Source: Algibacter marinivivus
GTDB lineage: Bacteria > Bacteroidota > Bacteroidia > Flavobacteriales > Flavobacteriaceae
Length of the DNA stretch: 64,000 bases
Assembly: GCF_003143755.1 (NCBI RefSeq)
Contig: NZ_QFRI01000001.1
Coordinates: forward strand, 372,001-436,000
Direction of reading: 5' to 3'
Shown piece after piece: positions 1 to 9,013 of the stretch (position 1 is its first letter; the number at the start of each line of letters is the position of its first letter). The notes under the pieces are model-generated. The model did not search any database, had not been told where the DNA came from, and saw only the letters and a program-made list of their open reading frames with translations. A program made the position numbers and the translations under genes.

Positions 1-399
1 GTAAACATCTTTTTTGAATTAAATAAAACACTCGCAAAAATGATGAGTGCATTAAAACAGTATAATGTTTCTATGGAAGAAATTCATCATACTCAAAAAC
101 TTGATGCACCAAGTGGTACAGCTATTTCTTTGGCAAATGGTGTTATTGAACAACATGAGGGTTACAATAATTGGAAACTTGACGAAAAAGCTGAAAATAC
201 AATACCAATTACAGCAAAACGAATTGAAGATGTACCTGGAACACATACGGTAACTTACGAAAGTGAAGTAGACACTATAAGCATAGAACACATAGCACAC
301 ACCAGACAAGGTTTTGCTTTAGGTGCTGTTGTTGCTGCAGAATGGATTGCGGGAAAAACTGGTGTATTTACTATGAATGATGTGTTAAATATTGGTTAA
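1..399 (+). CDS. dapB: 4-hydroxy-tetrahydrodipicolinate reductase, C-terminal part (truncated by window start)
   Basis: This enzyme is the NAD(P)H-dependent reductase of the diaminopimelate/lysine pathway and acts in the cytoplasm. The frame is open from the first base, so the start codon and most of the N-terminal Rossmann domain lie outside the window. The visible part is the substrate-binding domain. It carries the family signature EIHHTQKLDAPSGTA, with the His pair, Lys and SGTA loop, and ends with HTRQGFALGA. The methionine at 40 is internal, not the start. lepB follows 65 bases downstream on the same strand. Confidence 0.95.
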   Translation, partial: VNIFFELNKTLAKMMSALKQYNVSMEEIHHTQKLDAPSGTAISLANGVIEQHEGYNNWKLDEKAENTIPITAKRIEDVPGTHTVTYESEVDTISIEHIAHTRQGFALGAVVAAEWIAGKTGVFTMNDVLNIG

Positions 400-464
400 T
401 ATTAGATTTTAGCGTAACATTGAAACGCTAATGACTACTTATAAAAAATTAAAATTTTGAGATT

Positions 465-2048
465 ATGACTTGGACGCAATGGTTAATATTCTTTTTAATA
501 ATTCAATTAATTCATGGTTTAGGCACATGGAAATTATACATTAAAGCAGGCAGACAAGCTTGGGAAGCCTTTATACCAGTTTATAATGGCATTGTTTTAA
601 TGAAAATTATAAACCGTCCTTGGTGGTGGATTATTTTATTATTTCTACCTATTGTTAATCTTATTATGTTTCCAGTGGTTTGGGTTGAAACTGCAAGAAG
701 TTTTGGGAAAAATTCTACTTTAGATACAGTTTTAGCTGTTGTCTCTTTAGGGTTTTATAACTATTATCTAAATTATGTTACAGATGTAAATTATGTTGAA
801 AACAGAAGTTTACTTCCTAATACCTCTGGTGGAGATTGGTTAAGTTCTATTTTGTTTGCCATAGTAGCAGCTACTATAGTACACACCTATTTTATGCAAC
901 CGTTTACCATTCCTTCTTCATCACTTGAAAAATCATTACTTGTTGGAGATTTCCTGTTTGTAAGCAAGTTTCACTATGGAGCAAGAGTACCTATGACTAC
1001 TGTTGGAGCTCCTATGGTTCATGATACTATTCCTGGATTAAACAAAAAATCATATTTATTTAATGATCATTTTGAAGAACGTAAAACATCTTGGAAAAAT
1101 AAATTACAACTTCCTTATTTAAGACTTCCTGGTTTTGAAAAAATTGACAGAAACGAGATTGTTGTTTTTAATCAACCAGCGGATACCTTAAGGAATATGG
1201 ATGTTTTTACCCCTGATAGAAATTATTACAAGCCTATAGACAAAAAAACCAACTTAGTAAAACGTTGTGTTGGTGTTGCAGGAGATTCTCTTGAGGTAAG
1301 AAACGGTTATGTTTATATAAACGGAAAGAAAAACGAATTACCAGATAGAGCACATTTACAGTTTTCTTACAGAATAGACACAAAAACTGGTCCATTTAAC
1401 CAACAACAACTTTCCAAAAGATATGATATTACTGATAGACCTCAATATAATCAAAACGCATCAGTAAGTTACTTTCCCGCTATTTCTAACAAAGCTTTAG
1501 CAAGGTTTAAAAACCATCCTAATGTTTCTAAAGTTACACCCTTAAAGAATGTAAAAGGAGAAAGAGACCCTTCAGTTTTTCCTCATAATCCAGATTACAA
1601 ATGGAATACTGATTTCTTTGGACCAATATACATTCCTGAAGAAGGAAAAACCATTGATATTAATTTGGAAGTTTTACCATTATACAAGCGCGTCATCACT
1701 GAATACGAAGGCAACACTTTACAAGTAAAAGGCAATCAAATTTTAATTAATGGAGAAGTTGCTAACACCTACACATTCAAACAAAATTACTATTGGATGA
1801 TGGGTGACAATAGACACAACTCAATTGATGCAAGACGCTGGGGCTTTGTTCCTTTTAACCATGTTATTGGAAAACCTGTATTTATTTGGATGAGTTGGGA
1901 TGGTATTAAAAACCCTCGCCTTGAACGTTTCTTTACAACCGTTAGTGGCAAAGGAAAGGCAACCTCTTTCTTTATACCTTTTTTAGTTTTATTATTCGGT
2001 TGGATTGGATTCAACAAATGGAAAAAACGTAAAAAAGAGAGCAAATAA
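465..2048 (+). CDS. lepB: signal peptidase I, long Bacteroidota form
   Basis: Membrane-bound leader peptidase that removes signal peptides from secreted proteins. The first ~110 residues form hydrophobic segments preceding the usual anchor at about 126-148. The catalytic block reads IPSSSLEKSLLVGDF, with the probable nucleophile at Ser153 (E. coli SGSM position). The catalytic lysine lies in LVKRCVGVAGDSLEV, and box E is GDNRHNSIDARRWGFVP. At 527 residues it is much longer than the E. coli enzyme. The extra length is in the N-terminal membrane part and in a large insertion between the Lys box and box E, which is common in this phylum. A last hydrophobic segment sits at the C-terminus. Confidence 0.95.
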   Translation: MTWTQWLIFFLIIQLIHGLGTWKLYIKAGRQAWEAFIPVYNGIVLMKIINRPWWWIILLFLPIVNLIMFPVVWVETARSFGKNSTLDTVLAVVSLGFYNYYLNYVTDVNYVENRSLLPNTSGGDWLSSILFAIVAATIVHTYFMQPFTIPSSSLEKSLLVGDFLFVSKFHYGARVPMTTVGAPMVHDTIPGLNKKSYLFNDHFEERKTSWKNKLQLPYLRLPGFEKIDRNEIVVFNQPADTLRNMDVFTPDRNYYKPIDKKTNLVKRCVGVAGDSLEVRNGYVYINGKKNELPDRAHLQFSYRIDTKTGPFNQQQLSKRYDITDRPQYNQNASVSYFPAISNKALARFKNHPNVSKVTPLKNVKGERDPSVFPHNPDYKWNTDFFGPIYIPEEGKTIDINLEVLPLYKRVITEYEGNTLQVKGNQILINGEVANTYTFKQNYYWMMGDNRHNSIDARRWGFVPFNHVIGKPVFIWMSWDGIKNPRLERFFTTVSGKGKATSFFIPFLVLLFGWIGFNKWKKRKKESK

Positions 2049-2098
2049 GCTTTATTGTACTTTTGCTTAAACTTCACTTTAAAGAGTAAGCATATTAT

Positions 2099-2809
2099 AT
2101 GAAGATTAAAGGCTTCTTATTTATCATTTTTATTACTTGCTATTCTAATGGTCAGAGTAAGCCTGAACTAACCAAAGATTTTATTCTTGGGAAATTTGAC
2201 TATCAAATGCATCAGTTATTTGTAGAGGTCAATTCCATTCATGCTTCAAAATCTTTGTTTTTAAATAAAGAAGTATACCTTGCTTTTGTAAATATGTATA
2301 ATCAAGCTGCAGCTGATGGTATTTCTCTAAAGATTATTTCTGGCACTAGAAGTTTCGATGAACAAAAATACATTTGGGAACGCAAATGGAAAAAGTATGA
2401 ACACCTAACTCCTATTAAAAGAGCAAAAAAAATATTAGAATACAGTTCCATGCCATCGTCTTCAAGACATCATTGGGGAACAGATTTAGATCTAAATAGT
2501 TTAAGAAACTCTTATTTTGAAAGTGGTCAAGGTAAAAAGGAATACGACTGGCTATCTGAAAATGCAAATAAGTTTGGCTTCTATCAAGTGTACACCAATA
2601 AAAAAAACGGAAGAACCGGGTATCATTTAGAACGTTGGCATTGGTCTTATTTACCATTAGCTAGTAAATACCTTAACTTTTACAATAAAAACATTAGCTA
2701 CTCAGATATAAAAGGTTTTAGTGGTTTTGAGCTTGCAGAAGAATTAAAAATTATCACCAATTTTGTTAATGGCATTTCAAACCAAAGTAAAGAAGCTATT
2801 CAAAACTAA
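2099..2809 (+). CDS. secreted M15B (VanY-like) D-alanyl-D-alanine carboxypeptidase
   Basis: Probable zinc carboxypeptidase trimming D-Ala-D-Ala stem peptides in the periplasm. It starts with a signal peptide of about 18 residues ending near SNGQ. The family motifs are present: SGTRSFDEQ, SSRHHWGTDLDL (zinc His and Asp) and ERWHWSY (catalytic and zinc His). Length (236) is normal for the family. It follows lepB by 50 bases and is followed almost directly by a WbqC-like gene, so the genes are probably co-transcribed. Confidence 0.85.
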   Translation: MKIKGFLFIIFITCYSNGQSKPELTKDFILGKFDYQMHQLFVEVNSIHASKSLFLNKEVYLAFVNMYNQAAADGISLKIISGTRSFDEQKYIWERKWKKYEHLTPIKRAKKILEYSSMPSSSRHHWGTDLDLNSLRNSYFESGQGKKEYDWLSENANKFGFYQVYTNKKNGRTGYHLERWHWSYLPLASKYLNFYNKNISYSDIKGFSGFELAEELKIITNFVNGISNQSKEAIQN

Positions 2810-2812
2810 CTC

Positions 2813-3436
2813 ATGAAGATTGTTATCCATCCTACATACTTTCCAAATATTGCTCACTTTATAGCTCTGGCAAAAGCTGATGAAGTGGTTTTTGAAATGG
2901 ATGATAATTTTTTAAAACAAACCTACCGAAATCGCACTTATATTTATGGTGCCAATGGTAAATTAGGTTTAAATATACCCGTAATACATTCACAGAAAAA
3001 TCGTCAGAAATATAGAGACGTTAAAATTTTTAATCAAGATAACTGGCAAAGTCTTCATTGGAAATCATTGCTTTCTGCTTATAGAACATCGCCTTTTTTT
3101 GAGTATTACGAAGATGAGATTCAACATTTATTTATTGATAAAGCAGACTTTCTTTTAGATTTTAATTTAAAATGCTTTGAGGTTATTTGCGATTGTCTTC
3201 AATTAGAAATTAATGCTTCAAAAACAGAATCTTATCAAAGAGATTTTAACGATAAAACCGATTTTAGGCATTTGGTAAATGCTAAAAAGGAAACACCTAA
3301 TCAATTAGAATCCTATACACAGGTCTTTACAAATAAACACGGGTTTATTCCTAATTTAAGTATTTTAGATTTACTCTTTAACGAAGGCCCTAATGCACTT
3401 AACTATTTAGAATCTCAAACTATAATATCTCAGTAA
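2813..3436 (+). CDS. WbqC-like family protein
   Basis: Protein of the WbqC-like family, whose members are often found near glycan or envelope genes and have no settled biochemical role. The N-terminus MKIVIHPTYFPNIAHFIALAKA and the following segment YRNRTYIYGANGKLGLNIPVI are typical. There is no signal peptide, so it is cytoplasmic. It starts 3 bases after the peptidase stop and its stop overlaps the start of the next gene by one base, so translation is probably coupled. Confidence 0.8.
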   Translation: MKIVIHPTYFPNIAHFIALAKADEVVFEMDDNFLKQTYRNRTYIYGANGKLGLNIPVIHSQKNRQKYRDVKIFNQDNWQSLHWKSLLSAYRTSPFFEYYEDEIQHLFIDKADFLLDFNLKCFEVICDCLQLEINASKTESYQRDFNDKTDFRHLVNAKKETPNQLESYTQVFTNKHGFIPNLSILDLLFNEGPNALNYLESQTIISQ

Positions 3437-3744
3437 TGCTTCAACCTTTAATACATTATGGCTGTCATTTTTTATTACCACTTGTGGTTGCTTTATTGTT
3501 TTTTAAATCGAATTGGAAGTATGCCTACCTTGTAATGATAGCTGGTATACTGATTGATTTAGATCATTTATTAGCAACACCTATTTTCGATTCTAATAGA
3601 TGTAGTATTGGTTTTCATCCTTTACACTCATCTTTTGCTATTTTGTTTTATTTCTTTTTATGCTTTCCAAAGAAATCCCGATTAGTTGGATTAGGATTAA
3701 TGATTCATATCATTTCTGATGCAATAGATTGCTCTTTGATGTGA
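3436..3744 (+). CDS. small membrane protein, DUF6122-like
   Basis: 102-residue integral membrane protein with three or four hydrophobic segments. It contains the potential metal-binding motifs DLDHLL, GFHPLHSS and HIISDAIDC, whose spacing of His and Asp residues resembles small membrane-bound metal-dependent hydrolases of the DUF6122 type. No reaction is established. It overlaps the WbqC-like gene by one base (TAATG) and is the last gene of this rightward group. The EEP gene on the opposite strand converges on it. Confidence 0.65.
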   Translation: MLQPLIHYGCHFLLPLVVALLFFKSNWKYAYLVMIAGILIDLDHLLATPIFDSNRCSIGFHPLHSSFAILFYFFLCFPKKSRLVGLGLMIHIISDAIDCSLM

Positions 3745-3812
3745 TGATTAATCTAGAATAAGGAGGTAAAGCACAAAATTTAAACAATCAACTTAAAAAC
3801 TGAGACTGATAA

Positions 3813-4838
3813 CTATTTTTCTAAACTTAATGTAGTCATAATAGGGTAATGATCTGAGTAATGCGCATTATAGGTTTTAAAACCATTAACATTAAAATCT
3901 TTATCAGAAAAGATAAAATCAATCCTAACAGGAAAGAATTTAAAATCGTAGGTACGTCCGAAACCATTACCAGCTTCTTTAAAAGTATCGTTTAAATCGC
4001 CTTTAATATTTCTATAAACATAAGAGAATGCTGTGTTATTAAAATCGCCACAAATCACCATTTTATATTTACATTGCTTTTTGTGCATTAAAAACAATTC
4101 CGTTTGAAATTGTTGCATTTTAAAAGTTTTACCTATACGCTTAAAAAGACGTTCGGAATCTTCCGTTTTTAAGTTTTCAACCTTAGTATCTATACGCATG
4201 GATTCTAAATGAATATTATAAAACCTAATAGTATCTCCTCCCTTAACCACATCAGCATAAATAGCATTATTTGCGGTATCAGGAAACTCAACAGATCCAG
4301 AATTTACAATAGGAAATTGAGAAAAAATAGCTTGCCCATATTTAGTTTTTTTTCCAGACAATTTTTCAAATTTATATTTAAAAAAAGATAAGTCGATATT
4401 TTTATGTGGATGATATTCTTGTAGACTTAAAACATCTGGAGATTCCGCTTTTATAAAATTGATAACCTTAGTCTCAATACCTTTTTCAGGAATCCATTCA
4501 TAAAGATTAAACAGTCTTACATTATAATTCATCACTTTAAAATTATTGGGAGCTTCAACTTGTGTGGAAGATGTAAACTTGTATAATGAACCAAATGAAA
4601 AATAACCAATTAACAGAACCGTAAGAGATAAAATAAGTTGCTTTTTAAGTTTTATTAGCCAGTATAAGAAGAAAAGTACATTAATAAGAATAAGTAATGC
4701 TACACCTAAACTTAAAACTGATAAAATCGAAAATGTTTTTGGAGGCAAAAAAGGAAGAATAAAAGAGAGTAATAAAAGAACAGCTAATATTCTATTGACT
4801 AACCACAACAATTTATCAAAGAATTTTAGTTTTTTCAT
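3813..4838 (-). CDS. membrane-anchored endonuclease/exonuclease/phosphatase family protein
   Basis: EEP-fold phosphodiesterase of unknown substrate. The first ~90 residues hold about three transmembrane segments, and the catalytic domain (about 98-341) follows. EEP motifs in order are MNYNVRLF, LSLQEY, YNIHLES, GDFNN, RIDFIFSD and HYSDHYPI, which include the metal-binding Glu, the catalytic His and the Asp/Asn pair. It is the last gene of a leftward cluster, starting 3 bases after the downstream rhomboid stop. Topology places the domain either in the cytoplasm or the periplasm; the sequence alone does not decide which. Confidence 0.85.
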   Translation of the reverse strand: MKKLKFFDKLLWLVNRILAVLLLLSFILPFLPPKTFSILSVLSLGVALLILINVLFFLYWLIKLKKQLILSLTVLLIGYFSFGSLYKFTSSTQVEAPNNFKVMNYNVRLFNLYEWIPEKGIETKVINFIKAESPDVLSLQEYHPHKNIDLSFFKYKFEKLSGKKTKYGQAIFSQFPIVNSGSVEFPDTANNAIYADVVKGGDTIRFYNIHLESMRIDTKVENLKTEDSERLFKRIGKTFKMQQFQTELFLMHKKQCKYKMVICGDFNNTAFSYVYRNIKGDLNDTFKEAGNGFGRTYDFKFFPVRIDFIFSDKDFNVNGFKTYNAHYSDHYPIMTTLSLEK

Positions 4839-4841
4839 ATG

Positions 4842-5711
4842 CTATTTTCCAGCTTTAAATAAGAATTCTTTTTCTTCTGATGTTAAGCTATCGTAACCAC
4901 TTTTGCTAATTTTATCAAGAATAACATCTATCTTCTTCTGATTATTAAACTCATTAAAATCGGCTTTAGTATAGCCACCTACTTTACTTTTATTTTTATG
5001 TACTGTTTTTAAAGGTCCTTTTTTTGATACCTTAAATAGGTTAACAACCCCATCCATAAGTTTTTCAAAACCTTTTCCAATATCATTTCCTTTAATTAAC
5101 TGTTTAGCATAAAAATACCCTAAAAGCGCGCCTCCTAAATGTGCTAAGTAACCTCCAGCGTTTCCGGTTTCAAGATTATTAATCCCAGAAAAAACACCCA
5201 TAACATCTAAAACTACAATAGCAGCACCTACATACCACAATTTTAAATTAAATGTAAAAAAACGAATCTCTTGATTTGGCATATAAGCACATAAGAAAAT
5301 TAACAACGCTCTTACAGCAGCTGAGGCTCCTAATAACCTAGAACTACCTCCAAATGTACTAGGAAACAAAGTATAGCATAACATAAATAACAAACCACCG
5401 CAAATAGCTCCAAGAAAATAAACATTTAATGCCATTTTAGGGCTGAAAAGATTTATAAACATACGCCCTAAAAAATACAGCCAAAGCATATTAAACAGGA
5501 TATGCAAAGTGTCATAATGCAAAAAAGCATAAGTAATAATGCTCCAAGGTTTTGTAATAAATTTTGAAAAAGCACTTGGTAACTCAAACCAAATTAGATA
5601 AGGTTTCAAAATGAAGGCCAAAAGAAAAATAACCAAATTAATAGCTATTATTTTTTCAAGCACATTAAGATTGGAGAGTTTTTCTTTGATATCTTGATTG
5701 AGTGTTGTCAT
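4842..5711 (-). CDS. rhomboid family intramembrane serine protease (paralogue 1)
   Basis: Rhomboid protease expected to cleave transmembrane substrates within the inner membrane. It has six hydrophobic segments and the catalytic motifs: HxxxN in LHYDTLHILFNMLWLY, the GASA serine motif in LLGASAAVRALL, and the histidine in LAHLGGALLGY. A soluble tail of about 85 residues follows. Its start overlaps the stop of the upstream rhomboid by one base (TAATG), so the two are probably translationally coupled. The substrate is unknown. Confidence 0.9.
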   Translation of the reverse strand: MTTLNQDIKEKLSNLNVLEKIIAINLVIFLLAFILKPYLIWFELPSAFSKFITKPWSIITYAFLHYDTLHILFNMLWLYFLGRMFINLFSPKMALNVYFLGAICGGLLFMLCYTLFPSTFGGSSRLLGASAAVRALLIFLCAYMPNQEIRFFTFNLKLWYVGAAIVVLDVMGVFSGINNLETGNAGGYLAHLGGALLGYFYAKQLIKGNDIGKGFEKLMDGVVNLFKVSKKGPLKTVHKNKSKVGGYTKADFNEFNNQKKIDVILDKISKSGYDSLTSEEKEFLFKAGK

Positions 5712-6460
5712 TAATCCCAGCGGTTTCTATTAAACTGTGTTTTCTTCCAATACCACATAATTAAAAAACCCGTTACTGCACCACCAACGTGAGCCATATA
5801 TGCTGTATTACTTGGACTAAAGAATGATTGTCCTGTTATACCAGAGATTAAATCTAAAATGATAATTCCTGGAATAAAATATTTCGCTTTAACAGGAATT
5901 GGTAAAAATATCATCATCAATTTAGCTTCAGGATTCATCATACCAAAAGCAGCCATAATTCCCATAATACAACCAGATGCTCCTACCATAGAAGCATTAT
6001 ATGCAGGAAAAATATCTTTTAGTAAAGCTACTTGCGACTGTGTTACACCAGCATTAACCTCATTTGTAGTCAGCATTTGTTTTATACTATCTGAAGACAA
6101 TCCTGACTCTATTAATGTATTATAATCAGGAAGGTATTGAAAATAATAAAAACCAACTTGAAGTAAGACGGCTCCTAAACCAGCAGATATATATATAAAT
6201 AAAAAGCGTTTAGAGCCTAATACTTGCTCCACAGGTGAGCCAAACATCCAAAGTGCAAACATATTAAAGAAAATATGCATTGCTCCACCATGCATAAACA
6301 TGTGTGTAATAATTTGCCATGGTTTAAATGCATCATTTTGAGGGAAATACATTGCAAACCATTCATAAAATGAATTACCATTCCCAATGTATAATGTACC
6401 AACAAACATAATCACATTAATGATTATTAAATGTTTAACGGTATCTGAAATTCGCATCAT
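5711..6460 (-). CDS. rhomboid family intramembrane serine protease (paralogue 2)
   Basis: Second rhomboid of the tandem. The motifs are HxxxN in MHIFFNMFALW, VGASGCIMG (catalytic Ser) and AHVGGAVTGFL (catalytic His). The insertion between the first and second halves is longer than in paralogue 1, and there is no long C-terminal tail. It lies 3 bases downstream of mutL in a tightly packed leftward operon. The adjacent pair of diverged rhomboids next to mutL looks like an old duplication. Confidence 0.9.
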   Translation of the reverse strand: MMRISDTVKHLIIINVIMFVGTLYIGNGNSFYEWFAMYFPQNDAFKPWQIITHMFMHGGAMHIFFNMFALWMFGSPVEQVLGSKRFLFIYISAGLGAVLLQVGFYYFQYLPDYNTLIESGLSSDSIKQMLTTNEVNAGVTQSQVALLKDIFPAYNASMVGASGCIMGIMAAFGMMNPEAKLMMIFLPIPVKAKYFIPGIIILDLISGITGQSFFSPSNTAYMAHVGGAVTGFLIMWYWKKTQFNRNRWD

Positions 6461-6463
6461 ATT

Positions 6464-8317
6464 CTAAATAAATTTTTTATCTAATTCATCAACACTCATA
6501 GTTACAAATGTTGTTCTGTTAGTAGGAGAAACATTAGGTTCTTTACAAGCAAATAGTTTATTTACCAAATGTTCTTGTTCATCTTTTTGTAACGACTGCC
6601 CTGTTTTTATAGCTAAACTTTTAGCCATAGATTTTGCTAATAAGTCTGATGCACTAAAATGACTGTCTGGAACCTCGTTTTCAACATCACTGATTAATTG
6701 TTCTAAAATAATAGACACTTCACTTTCTGGAACTCCCACAGGCACTCCTGTTATATCAACCGATTCTTCATTTACACTAGAAAACACAAAACCTGTATGT
6801 TCCAAATCATCTTTTAATTGATTAATTATCGCAATGTCTTGCGGTGAAAAGTGAAGTTGTAATGGAAACAATAGTTGCTGACTTGCCGCTTCTTTTATCG
6901 TTAAGTTTTTAAGAAAATCTTCATACAACACACGCTGGTGCGCCCGATGTTGATCAATTACCAACATACCCGATTTTATAGTACTTACAATGTATTTATT
7001 ATGGAGTTGGTAGGTTGTATTTTTTTGTTCAACCTGATTATCTTCTTCAAAAATAGACGCTGTACTTTCTTCACTTTCAAATTGAACCTCAGTGAAATCT
7101 TGTTTTGAGTTATTTCCTTTTGACTCTAAACCAACATATAAACCATCCCAACTTGAAGCAGGTTCTTTTTTATAGGCTACAGCTCTTGCTTTTGAAGCCG
7201 CTTCTTCTTTAAATGGATTAAAGCTTCTATCAACCTCAACCTTAGGTACGCTAGCATCTTCAGTAGTTTTAAAACTGTAAGGTGTATCTAAATTAGGGTC
7301 GCGCTCAAAATCCAAAACTGGTGCTATATTAAACTGTCCAAGGCTATGTTTTACAGCAGAGCGTAACAAGGCATATAATGTATGCTCATCATCAAACTTA
7401 ATTTCAGTTTTTGTTGGATGAATATTAATATCGATAGTTTGCGGGTCTACAGTTAGGTTTAAAAAATAACTCGCATGTGTGCCATTTTTTAATAAGCCTT
7501 CAAATGCAGAAGCAATAGCATGGTTTAAATATGCACTTTTTATAAAGCGATTATTTACAAAAAAATACTGTTCACCTCGAGTCTTTTTTGCAAATTCTGG
7601 TTTACCTACAAATCCTGAAATTTTAAGCACTTCTGTATCTTCTTCAACTGGCACTAATTTTTCGTTTGTTTTAGTACCGAAGATGTTAACTATACGCTGA
7701 CGGTAATTGCTAACTGGTAAATTAAAACTTTCGCTTCCGTTGTTATACAAAGCAAAACTAATGCTTGGATGCGCTAAAGCAACACGATGAAATTCATCTA
7801 TAACATGGCGCAACTCTACTGTATCAGATTTTAAAAAATTACGTCTTGCAGGAATATTAAAAAACAGGTTTTTTACAGAAACAGACGTTCCTGTTGGTGT
7901 CACTACAACTTCTTGAGACACTACATTACTCCCTTCAATTACCAAACAACTTCCAACATCGTCAGCTTCTTGTTTGGTTTTTAATTCTACATGCGCAATG
8001 GCAGCTATACTCGCTAAAGCTTCGCCTCTAAAACCTTTGGTGTGGAGTTGAAATAAATCTTCGGCATTTCTAATCTTTGATGTGGCATGACGCTCAAAAC
8101 TTAACCTAGCATCTGTATTACTCATGCCTTTACCATTGTCAATGACCTGAACAAGCGTTTTACCCGCATCTTTAACAATGAGTTTTATACTATCAGCTCC
8201 AGCATCAATAGCGTTTTCTAGAAGCTCTTTAACTACAGAAGCAGGACGTTGTACAACTTCTCCAGCTGCAATTTGGTTTGCAACATGATCGGGTAAAAGC
8301 TGTATAATATCTGCCAT
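6464..8317 (-). CDS. mutL: DNA mismatch repair protein MutL
   Basis: Mismatch repair ATPase that couples MutS recognition to strand removal. The GHKL ATPase motifs are clear: ELLENAIDAGAD, DNGKGM and TKGFRGEALASIAAI, followed by the S5-fold domain ending near IHPTKTEIKFDDE. A linker rich in Glu, Ser and Lys (about 345-430) leads to the dimerisation domain. The endonuclease motif appears as DQHRAHQRVLYE, with Gln where the consensus has its first Glu. The usual CPHGRP zinc motif is replaced by SPTNRT. It starts 3 bases after the next small membrane gene. Confidence 0.95.
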   Translation of the reverse strand: MADIIQLLPDHVANQIAAGEVVQRPASVVKELLENAIDAGADSIKLIVKDAGKTLVQVIDNGKGMSNTDARLSFERHATSKIRNAEDLFQLHTKGFRGEALASIAAIAHVELKTKQEADDVGSCLVIEGSNVVSQEVVVTPTGTSVSVKNLFFNIPARRNFLKSDTVELRHVIDEFHRVALAHPSISFALYNNGSESFNLPVSNYRQRIVNIFGTKTNEKLVPVEEDTEVLKISGFVGKPEFAKKTRGEQYFFVNNRFIKSAYLNHAIASAFEGLLKNGTHASYFLNLTVDPQTIDINIHPTKTEIKFDDEHTLYALLRSAVKHSLGQFNIAPVLDFERDPNLDTPYSFKTTEDASVPKVEVDRSFNPFKEEAASKARAVAYKKEPASSWDGLYVGLESKGNNSKQDFTEVQFESEESTASIFEEDNQVEQKNTTYQLHNKYIVSTIKSGMLVIDQHRAHQRVLYEDFLKNLTIKEAASQQLLFPLQLHFSPQDIAIINQLKDDLEHTGFVFSSVNEESVDITGVPVGVPESEVSIILEQLISDVENEVPDSHFSASDLLAKSMAKSLAIKTGQSLQKDEQEHLVNKLFACKEPNVSPTNRTTFVTMSVDELDKKFI

Positions 8318-8320
8318 ATA

Positions 8321-8608
8321 TTATTTTGGTAAAAATATAGATAAATCGAAATCGATGATAAATAAAAATATTAAAAGAAGCACTGCAACAATAACTAAAA
8401 TGCGTTTATTTACTTCTCTATTAGGGTTATTTTTTAAGTCGTCTAAAGCATCATTAAACTTCCCTTTTATTCCTTTATTGGCTCCAACAGTTTTTCTGTA
8501 TTCATCAAACTTGTGTTTAATTTCAAACGGATTGCCTTCACCTTTATCATCGTAATAACGAGGTGTATAATTAAATTTTTTGTTTTTGCGCAGTTTTAAA
8601 AGTCCCAT
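8321..8608 (-). CDS. small single-span membrane protein
   Basis: 95-residue protein with a basic N-terminus (KLRKNKKFNYTPRYYDDKGEG), a charged central region and one C-terminal transmembrane segment (about 70-89). Similar flavobacterial proteins are sometimes labelled as a riboflavin synthase subunit, but nothing in the sequence supports an enzyme. It shares the KxFNYxPR N-terminal pattern and overall layout with the next upstream gene (8631-8861), so the two look like diverged paralogues. It sits 3 bases before mutL in the same operon. Confidence 0.7.
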   Translation of the reverse strand: MGLLKLRKNKKFNYTPRYYDDKGEGNPFEIKHKFDEYRKTVGANKGIKGKFNDALDDLKNNPNREVNKRILVIVAVLLLIFLFIIDFDLSIFLPK

Positions 8609-8630
8609 AGTTTCTAGATTTTAATGATTA

Positions 8631-8861
8631 TTACATGTATTTCTTTTCTAATAGATACATGCAAATCAATAATAATACCAAAATAAATATCAAAACTGAG
8701 GTTTTCACTGGGAAACCAACTCGATTTCTAGGTTTAGATGCCCTCCATTTTGAAATAAAATCTTTAGTATCTGATTTCTTATCTAAACTAGAATCTGTTT
8801 GACTTTCTTTTGAAAATCTAGGTTGATAATTAAAAGTTCTATGTTTGCGTTGTTTAAACAA
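8631..8861 (-). CDS. small single-span membrane protein, paralogue of the neighbour
   Basis: 76-residue protein with an N-terminal HRTFNYQPRFSKES motif, a Lys/Ser-rich centre and one transmembrane segment (about 51-70). The arrangement and the FNYxPR motif match the gene at 8321-8608. No enzymatic motif is visible and the function is unknown. It is the first gene of the leftward mutL/rhomboid cluster, with 153 bases to the next gene upstream. Confidence 0.65.
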   Translation of the reverse strand: MFKQRKHRTFNYQPRFSKESQTDSSLDKKSDTKDFISKWRASKPRNRVGFPVKTSVLIFILVLLLICMYLLEKKYM

Positions 8862-9013
8862 AATCTAGTATTGCTCGTCTTTCCAAAAATACTTAAAACT
8901 ATGCAGAAATAGGTGATTTAAGTGCCAAAAAATGTTAATAAAATTGACAAAATAATGAAGAGCGATGACCGAAGTATTAAAGCAAACGAGATAATTAAAA
9001 TTGAGACTATAAA

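Noticed and set aside
3436-3744. Truncated pseudogene of a larger metal hydrolase
   Set aside because: The start, stop and all three His/Asp motifs are intact, and small DUF6122-like proteins of about this length exist.
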